Origin: Gammaproteobacteria bacterium
GTDB lineage: Bacteria > Pseudomonadota > Gammaproteobacteria > DSM-16500
Assembly: GCA_013287025.1 (NCBI GenBank)
Contig: JABDEN010000004.1
Span: 1-57,668 of the forward strand
Direction: 5' to 3'
Length of the DNA: 57,668 bases
Shown here: in pieces, positions 27,844-36,067 of the stretch
Layout of the letters: the number at the start of each line of letters is the position of its first letter
How positions within the stretch are numbered: the first letter of the stretch is position 1
Position numbers and translations under genes: made by a program
Notes under the pieces: generated by a model
The model's database searches: none
Seen by the model: only the letters and a program-made list of their open reading frames with translations
Told to the model about the DNA's origin: nothing

Positions 27844-29773
27844 GTTTTTCCCTCCGTGCAAACAATGTTAACATTCCACCGATTACTAATAAAAATCCAC
27901 CAAACCAAATCCAGCGTACGCAAGGTTTGTAATATATGCGAACTGACCAACTTCCATCATCGAAAGAATTACCGAGTGCAATATAAAGATCGCGAAACAA
28001 ATTATAATGAATGCCTGGGCGATTTAAGGTTTGATCATGACTTTTATAAATGCGCTGTTCAGTTGAAATAATAAATTTATTTTGGACAGAAAAATCTGCG
28101 ACTAAACTCTCATAATTTTGTGCATTTTTACGATGTAAATCAGAAAGCGTAAATGGTAAACCTGCGAGGGTTGTGGTTTCTCCGACAGACATTTTTATTT
28201 GTCGTTCCACGCTGTAGGATTTGTTGATCGTGACTCCTAAAACAAAAATAGCAACTCCGAGATGTGCAATAATCATCGCCCAATGTTTATAGGTAAGTGA
28301 TGCACGAAATTTATAAGCATATTGCAACGTTGATAAAATAATCCAGATGCCGATCGAAATGCCAATATAGGCAAATATTTTGAAAGAAAATCCGAGAAGG
28401 TAGGGAATAAATAAACCGATCATAAAACTTATTAAGAAATTGACACGCACTTTTTTAAATAGCGCGTGAAACGGTTGCTGCTTCCATTGCATATGCGGCG
28501 CTAGCCCCATGAGCAATAATAATGGCAACATGATTGGTAGAAATACGACATTAAAATAAGGTTCTCCAACGGAAATTTTCCCTATTTGTAAACTATCAAG
28601 AATAATAGGATAAATCGTGCCAAGAATGATAGTTGCCATGACAATGAGCATAATGACGCTATTGATTAAAAGCGCGGTTTCTCTCGAGAATAATTCGAAT
28701 GTTGGTGTTTGATAAAAGCGATGGATGCGAAGACCATAAAGTAAAAAAGCGCCTCCAATCACGACACTTAAAAATGCTAATAAAAATATTCCACGCGCTG
28801 GATCATTGGCGAATGCATGTACGGAAACCAAAACCCCTGAACGAACAAGAAAAGTGCCAATTAAGCTTAAACTAAAAGTGATAATGGCGAGTAGTAAAGT
28901 CCAGCCTTTAAAAACATCGCGTTTTTCAGAGACAATGACGCTATGAATTAACGCAGTGGCAGAAAGCCAAGGCAAAAGAGAAGCATTTTCTACAGGGTCC
29001 CAAAACCACCAACCTCCCCACCCTAATTCTCGATATGCCCACCAACTTCCCAATACAATACCACAACCTAAATAGGCCCACGGAATAATAATCCAGGGAC
29101 GTAAAGCGACTACCCAATTTTTATCAAATTTTCCTTCCAATAAAGCCGCGATAGCAAAAGCAAATACAACTGCAAAACCGACATATCCTAAATAAAGAGA
29201 GGGTGGATGAAATAATAATCCGGGATCTTGTAGTAATGGTGTTAAATCATTACCGATAACTAAATCTACCGGAAAATCCCTCTGAAAAGGATTCGATGTT
29301 AATAATAAAAATGTGATGAAACCCGCATTTAAAACGCCGAGTATCATGAGTATTTTCAAATATAATGAATGAGGTAAATTTTTATTGGAAAATAAAGTGA
29401 AGGCGATACTCCAAAAAGCAATGATGAGACACCATAATAACAATGAACCTTCATGCCCACCCCAACTCGCAGAAACACGATAAATAAAGGGTAATAAGTG
29501 ATGAGAATGGTCTCGCACATAAATGACTGTCATATCATTCGTGATAAAACAAATGATTAAAGAAAGCATCGCGATCGATAAAAAAATAAATTGGCCGAAG
29601 ACCAAAAAATCTGTCATGCCAGCGTGCTTTAAGCTGGCATCCAGAGCAACACCGTAGGGCTTTCTGGATCCCGCGGATAAACCGCGGGACGACGAGAATA
29701 CCGGCACCGCAAACTGCAGCAGCGCAAACGCAAGCGCAATAATAATCGCAAAATTTCCAAACTCAGGTATCAT
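27830..29773 (-). CDS. ccmF: Cytochrome c haem lyase subunit CcmF, with in-frame palindromic insert
   Basis: CcmF, with CcmH, transfers haem from holo-CcmE to apocytochrome c. The 647-residue, many-times membrane-spanning protein carries the tryptophan-rich motif GWGGWWFWDPVENASLLPWL, SASWGGHEGSLLLW and the conserved N-terminus MIPEFGNFAI. Between the first and second membrane segments, at residues about 27-54, lies a foreign-looking stretch (SRGLSAGSRKPYGVALDASL and KHAGMTD) encoded by the palindromic element at 29612-29694. The frame is kept through it. The loop is expected to be outside the core haem sites, so the protein may still work. Confidence 0.96.
   Translation of the reverse strand: MIPEFGNFAIIIALAFALLQFAVPVFSSSRGLSAGSRKPYGVALDASLKHAGMTDFLVFGQFIFLSIAMLSLIICFITNDMTVIYVRDHSHHLLPFIYRVSASWGGHEGSLLLWCLIIAFWSIAFTLFSNKNLPHSLYLKILMILGVLNAGFITFLLLTSNPFQRDFPVDLVIGNDLTPLLQDPGLLFHPPSLYLGYVGFAVVFAFAIAALLEGKFDKNWVVALRPWIIIPWAYLGCGIVLGSWWAYRELGWGGWWFWDPVENASLLPWLSATALIHSVIVSEKRDVFKGWTLLLAIITFSLSLIGTFLVRSGVLVSVHAFANDPARGIFLLAFLSVVIGGAFLLYGLRIHRFYQTPTFELFSRETALLINSVIMLIVMATIILGTIYPIILDSLQIGKISVGEPYFNVVFLPIMLPLLLLMGLAPHMQWKQQPFHALFKKVRVNFLISFMIGLFIPYLLGFSFKIFAYIGISIGIWIILSTLQYAYKFRASLTYKHWAMIIAHLGVAIFVLGVTINKSYSVERQIKMSVGETTTLAGLPFTLSDLHRKNAQNYESLVADFSVQNKFIISTEQRIYKSHDQTLNRPGIHYNLFRDLYIALGNSFDDGSWSVRIYYKPCVRWIWFGGFLLVIGGMLTLFARREKHESI
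29612..29694. repeat. Hybrid B/C palindromic element in frame inside ccmF
   Basis: The left part is family B (TGTCATGCCAGC, AAGCTGGCATCCAG) and the right part family C (TCTGGATCCCGCGG, CCGCGGGACGACG). The two halves are not complementary at the tips, so this looks like a recombinant between families that meet at their shared GCATCCAGA/GGATCCAGA segment. It leaves the ccmF frame open. Confidence 0.88.
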
Positions 29774-30191
29774 GTTTTTTCACTTCTTTTTCGATGGATT
29801 TGGGAATATATTTTTCATCATGTTTAGCTAATACTTGATTTGCTTTTAATATATGATTTTCCCCTAATTTACCTGTTACTACGACGGTTTGTCCTTCACG
29901 AAAGAGATTTGGTAATATTCCTTGATATTCAACTGTTAATTCATTTTTTCGGTCGGTAACAATAAAGATAACTTTTTCACCGGTTGCATCATATTGCACA
30001 CTATGATCTTTGACATAGCCACCAATTCGAATAGCATTTTTAGGATTAATATTTTGCGCGAAAAGTTCTGTTGGCGTATAAAATAAATTAATATTTTGTT
30101 TTAATGCAAATAGAATAAATCCAGATGCTAAGAATAATAAAAATAATATTCCAAGAATGCTAAATAATTTTCTTTTTTGTTTATGATTCAT
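29763..30191 (-). CDS. ccmE: Haem chaperone CcmE
   Basis: CcmE binds haem covalently in the periplasm and carries it to CcmF. The 142-residue protein has an N-terminal membrane anchor (residues 9-28), an OB-fold (GGYVKDHSV, VIFIVTDRKNELTVEYQGI, LFREGQTVVVTGK) and the haem-attachment motif LAKHDEKYIP, with the ligand His near residue 130. The ATG overlaps the ccmD stop and the gene end overlaps ccmF by 11 bases. Confidence 0.96.
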   Translation of the reverse strand: MNHKQKRKLFSILGILFLLFLASGFILFALKQNINLFYTPTELFAQNINPKNAIRIGGYVKDHSVQYDATGEKVIFIVTDRKNELTVEYQGILPNLFREGQTVVVTGKLGENHILKANQVLAKHDEKYIPKSIEKEVKKHDT

Positions 30192-30355
30192 GAGGGGTTT
30201 TCATCTTTAAAAAATTGTTGCAATATTTTTTTAGTGTGACGCTTTTGTAAAAGAGCGGATAAAATATTTAATCCAAAAATAAAAAAAGTAATCCCATATG
30301 CCGGCCAAACATAAGCACCGAAACCGCCCATGTAAATTATTTCGTGGAAATGCAT
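30188..30355 (-). CDS. ccmD: Haem exporter accessory protein CcmD
   Basis: CcmD is a small membrane protein that helps release holo-CcmE from the CcmABC complex. The 55-residue protein begins MHFHEIIYMGGFGAYVWPAY, matching the family pattern of MGG(Y/F)..(Y/F)VW, with one membrane segment and a basic C-terminus. The start at 30355 has a GAGGG site 7 bases upstream and overlaps the ccmC end by 19 bases. Confidence 0.9.
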   Translation of the reverse strand: MHFHEIIYMGGFGAYVWPAYGITFFIFGLNILSALLQKRHTKKILQQFFKDENPS

Positions 30356-31077
30356 AGAATTTCCCTCACCCAAGTGGATTTTTTTTCACGTAATAAAATT
30401 TGCTGACGCATTTTTAATAATAAAATAAATGCATAAAACAACATAAAAGCAACCAACATCGATAGCAGTGGATAAAGCATTTGTGGCGCAATGGAAGGTG
30501 TTCCCCATTTACTTATCGTTGGGCCTTGATGCAATGTATTCCACCAAATCACAGAGTAATGAATAATGGGTAAGTTGATAACGCCAACAATGGCGAGAAT
30601 ACTGCTGGCGCGATCACGATTTTCCGGATGGGAAATAACAGATTGTAATGCGATAAATCCAATATAAAGAAAAAGTAGAATAAGCATGGAAGTGAGGCGC
30701 GCATCCCAAATCCACCAGGTGCCCCACATCGGTTTTCCCCAAATGGATCCTGTAATGAGAGCAAGTGCTGTAAAAGATGCGCCGAGTGTCGCGCTCGCAG
30801 ACATTGCGATCGCAGCCAATTTTATGCGAAATACTAATGTCAGTATTCCGCAAATAGCCATGACTAAGTAGACTGCCATCGCCGCCATTGCACTTGGTAC
30901 ATGAACGTAAATAATGCGAAAGCCGTCGCCTTGTTGATAGTCGGCTGGCGATAAAAATAATCCGCCAATGAGTCCGTAAGAGAAAAATAGGATAAAACAC
31001 ATCAAAATCCAAGGGAGACAATGCGTACTACATTCGTAAAATGATTTGGGTGATAATAATTTCGTAAAAAAAATCAT
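30337..31077 (-). CDS. ccmC: Haem-handling membrane protein CcmC
   Basis: CcmC loads haem onto CcmE. The 246-residue protein has six membrane segments, the tryptophan-rich motif WGTWWIWDARLTS and flanking His residues (YVHVPSAM, IHYSVIWWNTLHQG) that ligate haem. The start is ATG 31077, with AAGGAAG 5 bases upstream; a TTG at 31080 is less likely. It is separated from ccmB by a 132-base gap holding stacked hairpins, the only sizeable gap in the ccm operon. Confidence 0.96.
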   Translation of the reverse strand: MIFFTKLLSPKSFYECSTHCLPWILMCFILFFSYGLIGGLFLSPADYQQGDGFRIIYVHVPSAMAAMAVYLVMAICGILTLVFRIKLAAIAMSASATLGASFTALALITGSIWGKPMWGTWWIWDARLTSMLILLFLYIGFIALQSVISHPENRDRASSILAIVGVINLPIIHYSVIWWNTLHQGPTISKWGTPSIAPQMLYPLLSMLVAFMLFYAFILLLKMRQQILLREKKSTWVREILCISTK

Positions 31078-31112
31078 CAAAACTTCCTTAAACGGTTGGA
31101 TACCGCTACCAT

Positions 31113-31199
31113 AAATTTAACGAAGTTAAATTTTGGTGGCGTGGGTTTTAGGTGGAGTTCATTCTCCACCTAAAACTTAAATTTTGTACCGAAGGTACT
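31113..31199. repeat. Three stacked hairpins between ccmB and ccmC
   Basis: Three inverted repeats follow one another: 31113-31133 (AAATTTAAC, loop GAA), 31145-31176 (13-bp perfect stem GTTTTAGGTGGAG, 6-base loop) and 31187-31199 (GTACC, loop GAA). They differ from families A, B and C. Being inside the operon, they may be a fourth repeat family or an RNA processing/attenuation structure. Neither strand has a following T-run, so a simple terminator is unlikely. Confidence 0.75.
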
Positions 31200-31209
31200 C
31201 ATTATTGAC

Positions 31210-31887
31210 TTATTGATTCACTCCAATTTTTAATGCCATGCCTGTAAATAAGGGTGCAAACGCGAGAGTTACCAACAGAATTGCGGCCATTATTGCATAA
31301 TAGGCAAGAACTGGTTGATTGGCTTCGGCTAAATGTATCGTGCCTGTGCCAAAAATTAATATCGGAATATAAAAAGGCATAATTAAAATAGGTAATAATA
31401 AACCATGATTGCGAATACCGATAATCAATCCTGCACCCACCCCGCCAATAAGGCTAAAAACAGGGGTTCCTAGTGCCAAAGTGATCATGAGTACTACGAG
31501 TTCTTTTGTGCCCAAGTGTAGCAAAAAACCAAGCAATGGGCTAATGATGATTAAAGGCAAAGCGTGCATGATCCAATGACTTAATATTTTGCAAAATACC
31601 AGCATTGTCAATGAACGTGGGCTTAGTAAAATAATATCTAAAAATCCATCGTCCGCGTCGATTTTAAAAAGACTTCCCATCGAAATAATCATGGCAAGCA
31701 TCGCTGCAACCCAAATAATGGAAGGCGCAATGGATTGTAATAATTCGGTATCAGGCCCCAGTGCTAATGGAAAAAAGCAAACGACAATCACAAAAAAGAG
31801 TAGGGGAGTGATCCATGAAAAAGCTTGTCTCAATGTTATCTTAAGCTCAGCTTGAATAAATACAAAATACGATGTTAATTCACGCAA
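31210..31887 (-). CDS. ccmB: Haem exporter permease CcmB
   Basis: CcmB is the membrane subunit of the CcmABC complex. The 225-residue protein has six hydrophobic segments and family features (ELKITLRQAFSWITPLLFF, FKIDADDGFLDIILLSP). The start is an uncommon TTG at 31887, supported by GGAG 9 bases upstream and by an 8-base overlap with ccmA; no in-frame ATG exists nearby. Length is normal for CcmB. Confidence 0.94.
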   Translation of the reverse strand: MRELTSYFVFIQAELKITLRQAFSWITPLLFFVIVVCFFPLALGPDTELLQSIAPSIIWVAAMLAMIISMGSLFKIDADDGFLDIILLSPRSLTMLVFCKILSHWIMHALPLIIISPLLGFLLHLGTKELVVLMITLALGTPVFSLIGGVGAGLIIGIRNHGLLLPILIMPFYIPILIFGTGTIHLAEANQPVLAYYAIMAAILLVTLAFAPLFTGMALKIGVNQ

Positions 31888-32596
31888 GAGATATGTCTCC
31901 TAGTTGAATGGTTTTTATCGTATTTTTTAGCAGTAGTGGTTGATGCGTCGCGATGATGATAATGCCATTCGCGTTAAGATGTTTTTCCAAAGACGTATTT
32001 AACCATTCTTGTCCTTTTTTATCGAGACCCGTCATCGGTTCGTCTAAAATCCATATTTTACCGGGATTTAATAATATTTTGGTGAAGCTGATTCTGCGAC
32101 GTTGTCCGAGTGAGAGATACTGTACTTCTTTTTTTAGTAAGTGTTTAATATTACATTCTCGTCGTTCCACGACTTGTTCTTTTCTGTCATTCCCGCGGAG
32201 GCGGGAATCTATTCCGAATGGATTCCCGCCTTCGCGGGAATGACAGAGCTGGGAAGTCGCGAGATAATTGGATTCTGTAGAACCCAACGCTATGACAAGC
32301 TTCAGATTTTCTTCAACCGTCAAATAACTTTTTAAAGCATTACGATCCGACAGATACCGCAAAACATTTTTATAATCCGTATCGTTTTTAAAAATGCACC
32401 GATTTTCCCAATATACGGTTCCGTCAGTTGGTTCAATTAAACCTGCCAAAATACGTAATAAAGTAGATTTTCCACTGCCATTTTCGCCTAGAATTTGTAA
32501 AATTTCTCCGGGTAATAATTGAATATTCAGATCTTTAATAAAATATCGATCTAAGCGCGCGAAAGAAAGATTTTGAATGTTCAGTGTTGGTAGCAT
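31880..32596 (-). CDS. ccmA: Haem exporter ATPase CcmA, with in-frame palindromic insert
   Basis: CcmA is the ATPase whose hydrolysis releases holo-CcmE from CcmC. The 238-residue protein has Walker A GENGSGKST, signature LSLGQRRR, Walker B IWILDEP and an H-loop (IIIATHQ). A 63-bp family-A element is inserted in frame just before the signature motif and codes for CHSREGGNPFGIDSRLRGND; without it the length would match ordinary CcmA (about 205-215). It lies in the helical subdomain linker, where an insertion could be tolerated. It is the first gene of the ccmABCDEFGHI operon. Confidence 0.95.
   Translation of the reverse strand: MLPTLNIQNLSFARLDRYFIKDLNIQLLPGEILQILGENGSGKSTLLRILAGLIEPTDGTVYWENRCIFKNDTDYKNVLRYLSDRNALKSYLTVEENLKLVIALGSTESNYLATSQLCHSREGGNPFGIDSRLRGNDRKEQVVERRECNIKHLLKKEVQYLSLGQRRRISFTKILLNPGKIWILDEPMTGLDKKGQEWLNTSLEKHLNANGIIIIATHQPLLLKNTIKTIQLGDISLA
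32184..32246. repeat. In-frame family-A palindrome inside ccmA
   Basis: The ends are CTGTCATTCCCGC and GCGGGAATGACAG, with inner arms GGCGGGAATC and GATTCCCGCC. At 63 bp it is exactly 21 codons. The encoded peptide falls between the helical subdomain and the LSLGQ signature of CcmA. Confidence 0.95.
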
Positions 32597-32600
32597 GTAC

Positions 32601-32984
32601 TTACATTATTTTATTTGTCATGAAGAATATCATCATGAATAGAGTAAAAATAGCAAATCCCAGCAAACCCAAGGATTTACGTCTCAAAGAATATGTTGAA
32701 AAATACACAAAAAGAAGCCAACTTGCAATAAAAATTGGAAATCCAAATATACTGACAAGAATCCATTTTTGATGAAAATCATAGTGTTTTAAGCTAATCA
32801 TCGTAAACCCCATGAGTAATTGGATTAAAGAAAGAGGAATAATGATATATAAAACATGCTTTTGTAAAAGCTGAATGGAATAGTTCGATTTTTTTATCCA
32901 ATAGTACACATCATAAACTATTGTCGTGCAAAAAATACTCGCTAGGAGAATGTGACAAATTTTAAGGAAATCGTAAATAAGCAT
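32601..32984 (-). CDS. Small four-helix membrane protein (DUF2269-like)
   Basis: The 127-residue protein is almost entirely hydrophobic, with four likely membrane segments and a His in the first helix (LKICHILLASIFCTT) and another in the loop (LQKHVLY). From memory the pattern resembles DUF2269/CopD-like small membrane proteins, but no search was possible. The start is ATG 32984; an upstream TTG/ATG frame from 33011 is possible. It precedes ccmA by 4 bases and may be the true first gene of the ccm transcript. Confidence 0.7.
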   Translation of the reverse strand: MLIYDFLKICHILLASIFCTTIVYDVYYWIKKSNYSIQLLQKHVLYIIIPLSLIQLLMGFTMISLKHYDFHQKWILVSIFGFPIFIASWLLFVYFSTYSLRRKSLGLLGFAIFTLFMMIFFMTNKIM

Positions 32985-33022
32985 ATGCTTTGCATAATAC
33001 AAAAGGATCAAAATATCAGCAA

Positions 33023-33087
33023 TTCCCGCTAAGAGCGCGGGAACTGCTTCCTTTTATGAACACCCCATCGCGAAAAGTTAGCGGGAA
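33023..33087. repeat. Imperfect inverted repeat, possible decayed family-A element
   Basis: TTCCCGCTAA (33023-33032) and TTAGCGGGAA (33078-33087) are perfect reverse complements, with a further GCGCGGGAA close to the first arm. It resembles a decayed family-A copy. It fills most of the 144-base gap between the small membrane protein and the GHKL-like gene. Confidence 0.55.
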
Positions 33088-33128
33088 CAACTGTCAAAAT
33101 ATTAACATTTTTTTCAGAAAATTGTTAT

Positions 33129-34769
33129 TTATTTAGGAGAGAAAGCCGATTTTTCCCCTTGTTCATTTGGTGAAGAACTGTCTGAATCTGGTGATAACTG
33201 TCCTGGCGATATCGGTGCCGCTGGTGTTGAAACATCGATACATAACAATGATCCTATACGAGGAGAGGGTTCTGAAGCAAAAAAGCCTCGTTGACTTGCG
33301 GGTACGGTGTCAACATTGATTGAAATATTTCCCTCAGGGGATTGTAGGCTCTCTTCACTAAAGGTAGGAGAAAAAATGGAGGACGGGGTGGGTGTCGACA
33401 ACGAAGAAAAAGATACCATGGATGAAGAACTTGATTTTGGTGAAGGAACCGGTGAAGAAGTAGAAGAATTTAATCTAGATGTTGCGGTAGAACTAGGCGA
33501 AGAGAAAGAATCAACGAACGAAGATCTCGATGTGGGTGAAGGAACAGAAGAGGTTGATCGAGATGTTGCTGTAGAACTAGGCGAGGAAAAAGAAGGTAAC
33601 GTTGGTATGAAGGATACAGATCTAGGCGGAGCAGTAGGAGAATTAGATCTTGATGTTGCGGCTGAGCTCGGCGTAGAAAAAGAAGAAATGCATCGTGAAG
33701 TGGATGTGAATCCAGACAAAGAAGTCGGAGAATTGGATCTTGATGTTGCGGCAGAGCTATGCGATGAAGTCGGAGATCCCGAGGCAGAGGAAGTTGCAGA
33801 AAGTGTAATCTCTCCATCAGGTATTGGCATCATTTTAATTCTTAGTTGAGGACGCCATCGATTTAATTTCTTTTTAGCATTTGGATTTAATTTTAAAAAA
33901 TAATTATTTTCCATTGTTGTTTTTTTGGAAATGCGGTTTTTTAATTGAGGTTGGAATTTTTTATGAAAATCATGACTGTATTTAGGCAAATCAAGAATAA
34001 ACACAGCGCCTGTCTCGGGCAATAATTTGGTATCCTGAATTCCAGTCATCTCCAAATATTTTTCACTTTTTTTAAGATCATTCACATCCATCATTAAAAA
34101 TGATCCCCCCACACTTTGTGCAAATAAGGCAATGCGTTTTAATCCTTCCCCTTTTCCTCCCGCATGTTTTTTTTCCTGAGTCAAACTAATTTCTTTTTCT
34201 GAAGTTATTTTTTTTTCCGTAGATAAAATATTTGTTTCGCTTTCTGGTTGCGTAGTATCAAAATCGGGGTCCACTATTTTTAGGTAGTTTAAACAATTAT
34301 CAGAGTCCGCAAAAAAATAGGGGGTAAAAGGAACAGGTGTTTCAGGCAATAATTTTGATACGTAATACAATGTAGTTGTGAAGTAATTTATATTTTTCGC
34401 AACATTGATAAGTCCGGTACCATCATCAACATAGGTGGTAGTCACGTTGATTTTTTTTTCATAAATAAAAGCGTATGTATTCATGGCATTAGCATCGAAT
34501 GAATTTTTAGTCATTTCATAGAGGAAGAATTCATTGTGTAACGCAAAAACGGATGCTGATCGTTTAATATCTTTAACTGTATTTAAAAAATTTATTTTAA
34601 TACACTCATCTACTTTTTTGGATATATCCCCTAATAATTCGCCTTGAGAAAATTTTTGTAATTCTTTGGTTTCTTTTAGCTCTTGATTGAGTAACTCTTG
34701 TAAAGTTTTTGGAGGATTATCATTGGCAAGACTTTGAAAGTCCCATAATTGGATTCGGGTTGCGCCCAT
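33129..34769 (-). CDS. GHKL-ATPase-like protein with Ser/Thr/Pro-rich repetitive tail
   Basis: The 546-residue protein looks like a GHKL (Hsp90/histidine-kinase/MutL) nucleotide-binding domain fused to a disordered tail. The motifs are in order: N-box-like LYEMTKNSFDANA near residues 83-95 (the Glu/Asn/Asp pattern is kept), G1-like VDDGTGL near 116, and G2-like GGKGEGLKRIALFAQ near 205-220. Residues from about 320 to the end are mostly Ser, Thr, Pro and Ala, with imperfect repeats of the type SSAATSRSNSPT. No signal peptide or kinase dimerisation region was seen. Start: ATG 34769 is preferred; GTG 34781 lies within the likely ribosome site. The gene stands alone. A host-directed role is inferred from the eukaryotic-like tail. 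Confidence 0.8.
   Translation of the reverse strand: MGATRIQLWDFQSLANDNPPKTLQELLNQELKETKELQKFSQGELLGDISKKVDECIKINFLNTVKDIKRSASVFALHNEFFLYEMTKNSFDANAMNTYAFIYEKKINVTTTYVDDGTGLINVAKNINYFTTTLYYVSKLLPETPVPFTPYFFADSDNCLNYLKIVDPDFDTTQPESETNILSTEKKITSEKEISLTQEKKHAGGKGEGLKRIALFAQSVGGSFLMMDVNDLKKSEKYLEMTGIQDTKLLPETGAVFILDLPKYSHDFHKKFQPQLKNRISKKTTMENNYFLKLNPNAKKKLNRWRPQLRIKMMPIPDGEITLSATSSASGSPTSSHSSAATSRSNSPTSLSGFTSTSRCISSFSTPSSAATSRSNSPTAPPRSVSFIPTLPSFSSPSSTATSRSTSSVPSPTSRSSFVDSFSSPSSTATSRLNSSTSSPVPSPKSSSSSMVSFSSLSTPTPSSIFSPTFSEESLQSPEGNISINVDTVPASQRGFFASEPSPRIGSLLCIDVSTPAAPISPGQLSPDSDSSSPNEQGEKSAFSPK
33466..33760. repeat. Imperfect tandem repeats encoding the Ser/Thr/Pro tail
   Basis: Four units, each containing a GATGTTGC(G/T) core on the plus strand (near 33481, 33564, 33654 and 33744), recur with a period of about 84-90 bp. 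On the coding strand they give SS(A/T)ATSR-N-S-type peptides. Variation in repeat number between strains is expected from such arrays. Confidence 0.75.
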
Positions 34770-34833
34770 TTCTTTACTCACTCGTTTATTAAAATAGTAA
34801 GAAAATTATCATAACATTTTAATGAAAAAAATA

Positions 34834-35184
34834 TCAAAATAAAACAGTGGATTTCGAAATCGCGTCATGAATGATGAGTATAAGTATAAAAAATAAAAAT
34901 ATATACACCCCCTTAGCGAACTTAATATTGCTAATTTTATTCAAAAATAAAACAAAAATTCCAAAAATTCCTAATAATAAATACGCCGCCATTATCCAAG
35001 GTGTATGAAAGGTAAAGCTTTTTGGATATACCAGAGCGGTTCCTGTGACTAACGCAACAATGGCTAATATGAAAAGAATTTTCTGTGTAAGGGGAGGTTT
35101 TTTGGCTGTAATACATAAAAAAACGACTCCCAATAAACTGAGAGCCGCCAAAATATGCAAAAATTTAATAAAGTAAACGAACAT
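34834..35184 (-). CDS. Small membrane protein of the oxidase locus (SirB2/CopD-like)
   Basis: The 116-residue protein has four hydrophobic segments and begins MFVYFIKFLHILAALSLLGV, with a His in the first helix as in SirB2/CopD-type small membrane proteins. Its ATG overlaps the stop of the subunit III gene (TAATG), so it is translationally coupled to it and is probably involved with the oxidase. The family assignment is tentative; a longer frame from 35220 would start inside subunit III. Confidence 0.7.
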   Translation of the reverse strand: MFVYFIKFLHILAALSLLGVVFLCITAKKPPLTQKILFILAIVALVTGTALVYPKSFTFHTPWIMAAYLLLGIFGIFVLFLNKISNIKFAKGVYIFLFFILILIIHDAISKSTVLF

Positions 35185-36059
35185 TACATCCAATAAACAA
35201 AGACAAATAATAATAACCAAACCACGTCAACGAAATGCCAATACCATGCCACTGCTTCAAAAGCAAAATGGTTATGGGCGTGGAAATCACGGATAAACAT
35301 ACGATATAAAATCACAATAAGTCCGATGGTACCGATCGTGACGTGCAAACCATGGAATCCCGTTAACATAAAGAAAGTGGTGCCGTAGATTCCCGATGCG
35401 AGTGTTAATCCTTTTTCTAAATATGCTTCGCCATATTCGTAAGCTTGCATGCACAAAAAGGAAATACCCAACAATATTGTCATCAATTGGAAAGTAAGCA
35501 TGGTTTTACGACGATTTTTAAGTAATGCCCAATGCGCTACCGTAATCGTGGCACCGCTGGTTAAAAGGATAAGGGTGTTAAGTGCAGGAACGCCCCAGGT
35601 ATCCATGACAGATTCAGGGCCTGCATAGAGTGCAGGATTGGGGTTTTGTAATAAAGGCCAAGTGGCTTTAAAGGCGGGCCAGTCCACTATATGGCTTATA
35701 TCTTGCGTACCACCAAGCATTGGTATGACGATGACGCGGACGTAAAATAAAGCACCAAAAAAAGCGCCGAAAAACATGACTTCTGAAAAAATAAACCAGC
35801 ACATGCCCCATCTAAAAGAGCGATCGACTTGTTTATTATCAAGCAAGCCTGCGCGATTTTCGCGAATAACCGTCCCAAACCAGCCATAGATAAGATAAAA
35901 CAACATGCAAAATCCAAATAAAACAAAATAAGGACCAATACTTGATTGATGCATCCAATTGGCTCCGCCTGCGACGATGCAAATTAAGGCGATACAGCCC
36001 TTCAAAGGCCAACTGCTTGGTTCTGGTAAATAGTATCCTTTCGTTGCTTTATGTGTCAT
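35184..36059 (-). CDS. ctaE: Cytochrome c oxidase subunit III
   Basis: Subunit III stabilises the aa3-type terminal oxidase. The 291-residue protein has seven membrane segments and family motifs (RWGMCWFIFSEVMFFGAFFGA, with the conserved Glu; FFMLTGFHGLHVTIG; WYWHFVDVVWLLLFVFVYW). AGGGG lies 5 bases before ATG 36059; an upstream GTG at 36074 overlaps that site. Unusually, it is on the opposite strand from subunits I and II, downstream of a multi-haem cytochrome gene. Confidence 0.97.
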   Translation of the reverse strand: MTHKATKGYYLPEPSSWPLKGCIALICIVAGGANWMHQSSIGPYFVLFGFCMLFYLIYGWFGTVIRENRAGLLDNKQVDRSFRWGMCWFIFSEVMFFGAFFGALFYVRVIVIPMLGGTQDISHIVDWPAFKATWPLLQNPNPALYAGPESVMDTWGVPALNTLILLTSGATITVAHWALLKNRRKTMLTFQLMTILLGISFLCMQAYEYGEAYLEKGLTLASGIYGTTFFMLTGFHGLHVTIGTIGLIVILYRMFIRDFHAHNHFAFEAVAWYWHFVDVVWLLLFVFVYWM

Positions 36060-36067
36060 TTTAACCC

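Noticed and set aside
30614..31021. Second minus-strand frame of 135 codons within ccmC
   Set aside because: It lies in another frame of a clear ccmC gene with the WGTWWIWD motif; a shadow frame.
33466..33760. Tandem repeat as a possible insertion element
   Set aside because: The units are in-frame coding repeats within one protein tail, with no terminal inverted repeats.
33307..33849. Open plus-strand frame of 180 codons, very acidic, opposite the GHKL-like gene
   Set aside because: It is the complement of the Ser/Thr/Pro repeat region: the skewed repetitive composition leaves the opposite frame open. There is no convincing ribosome site, and the minus-strand gene has recognisable motifs.
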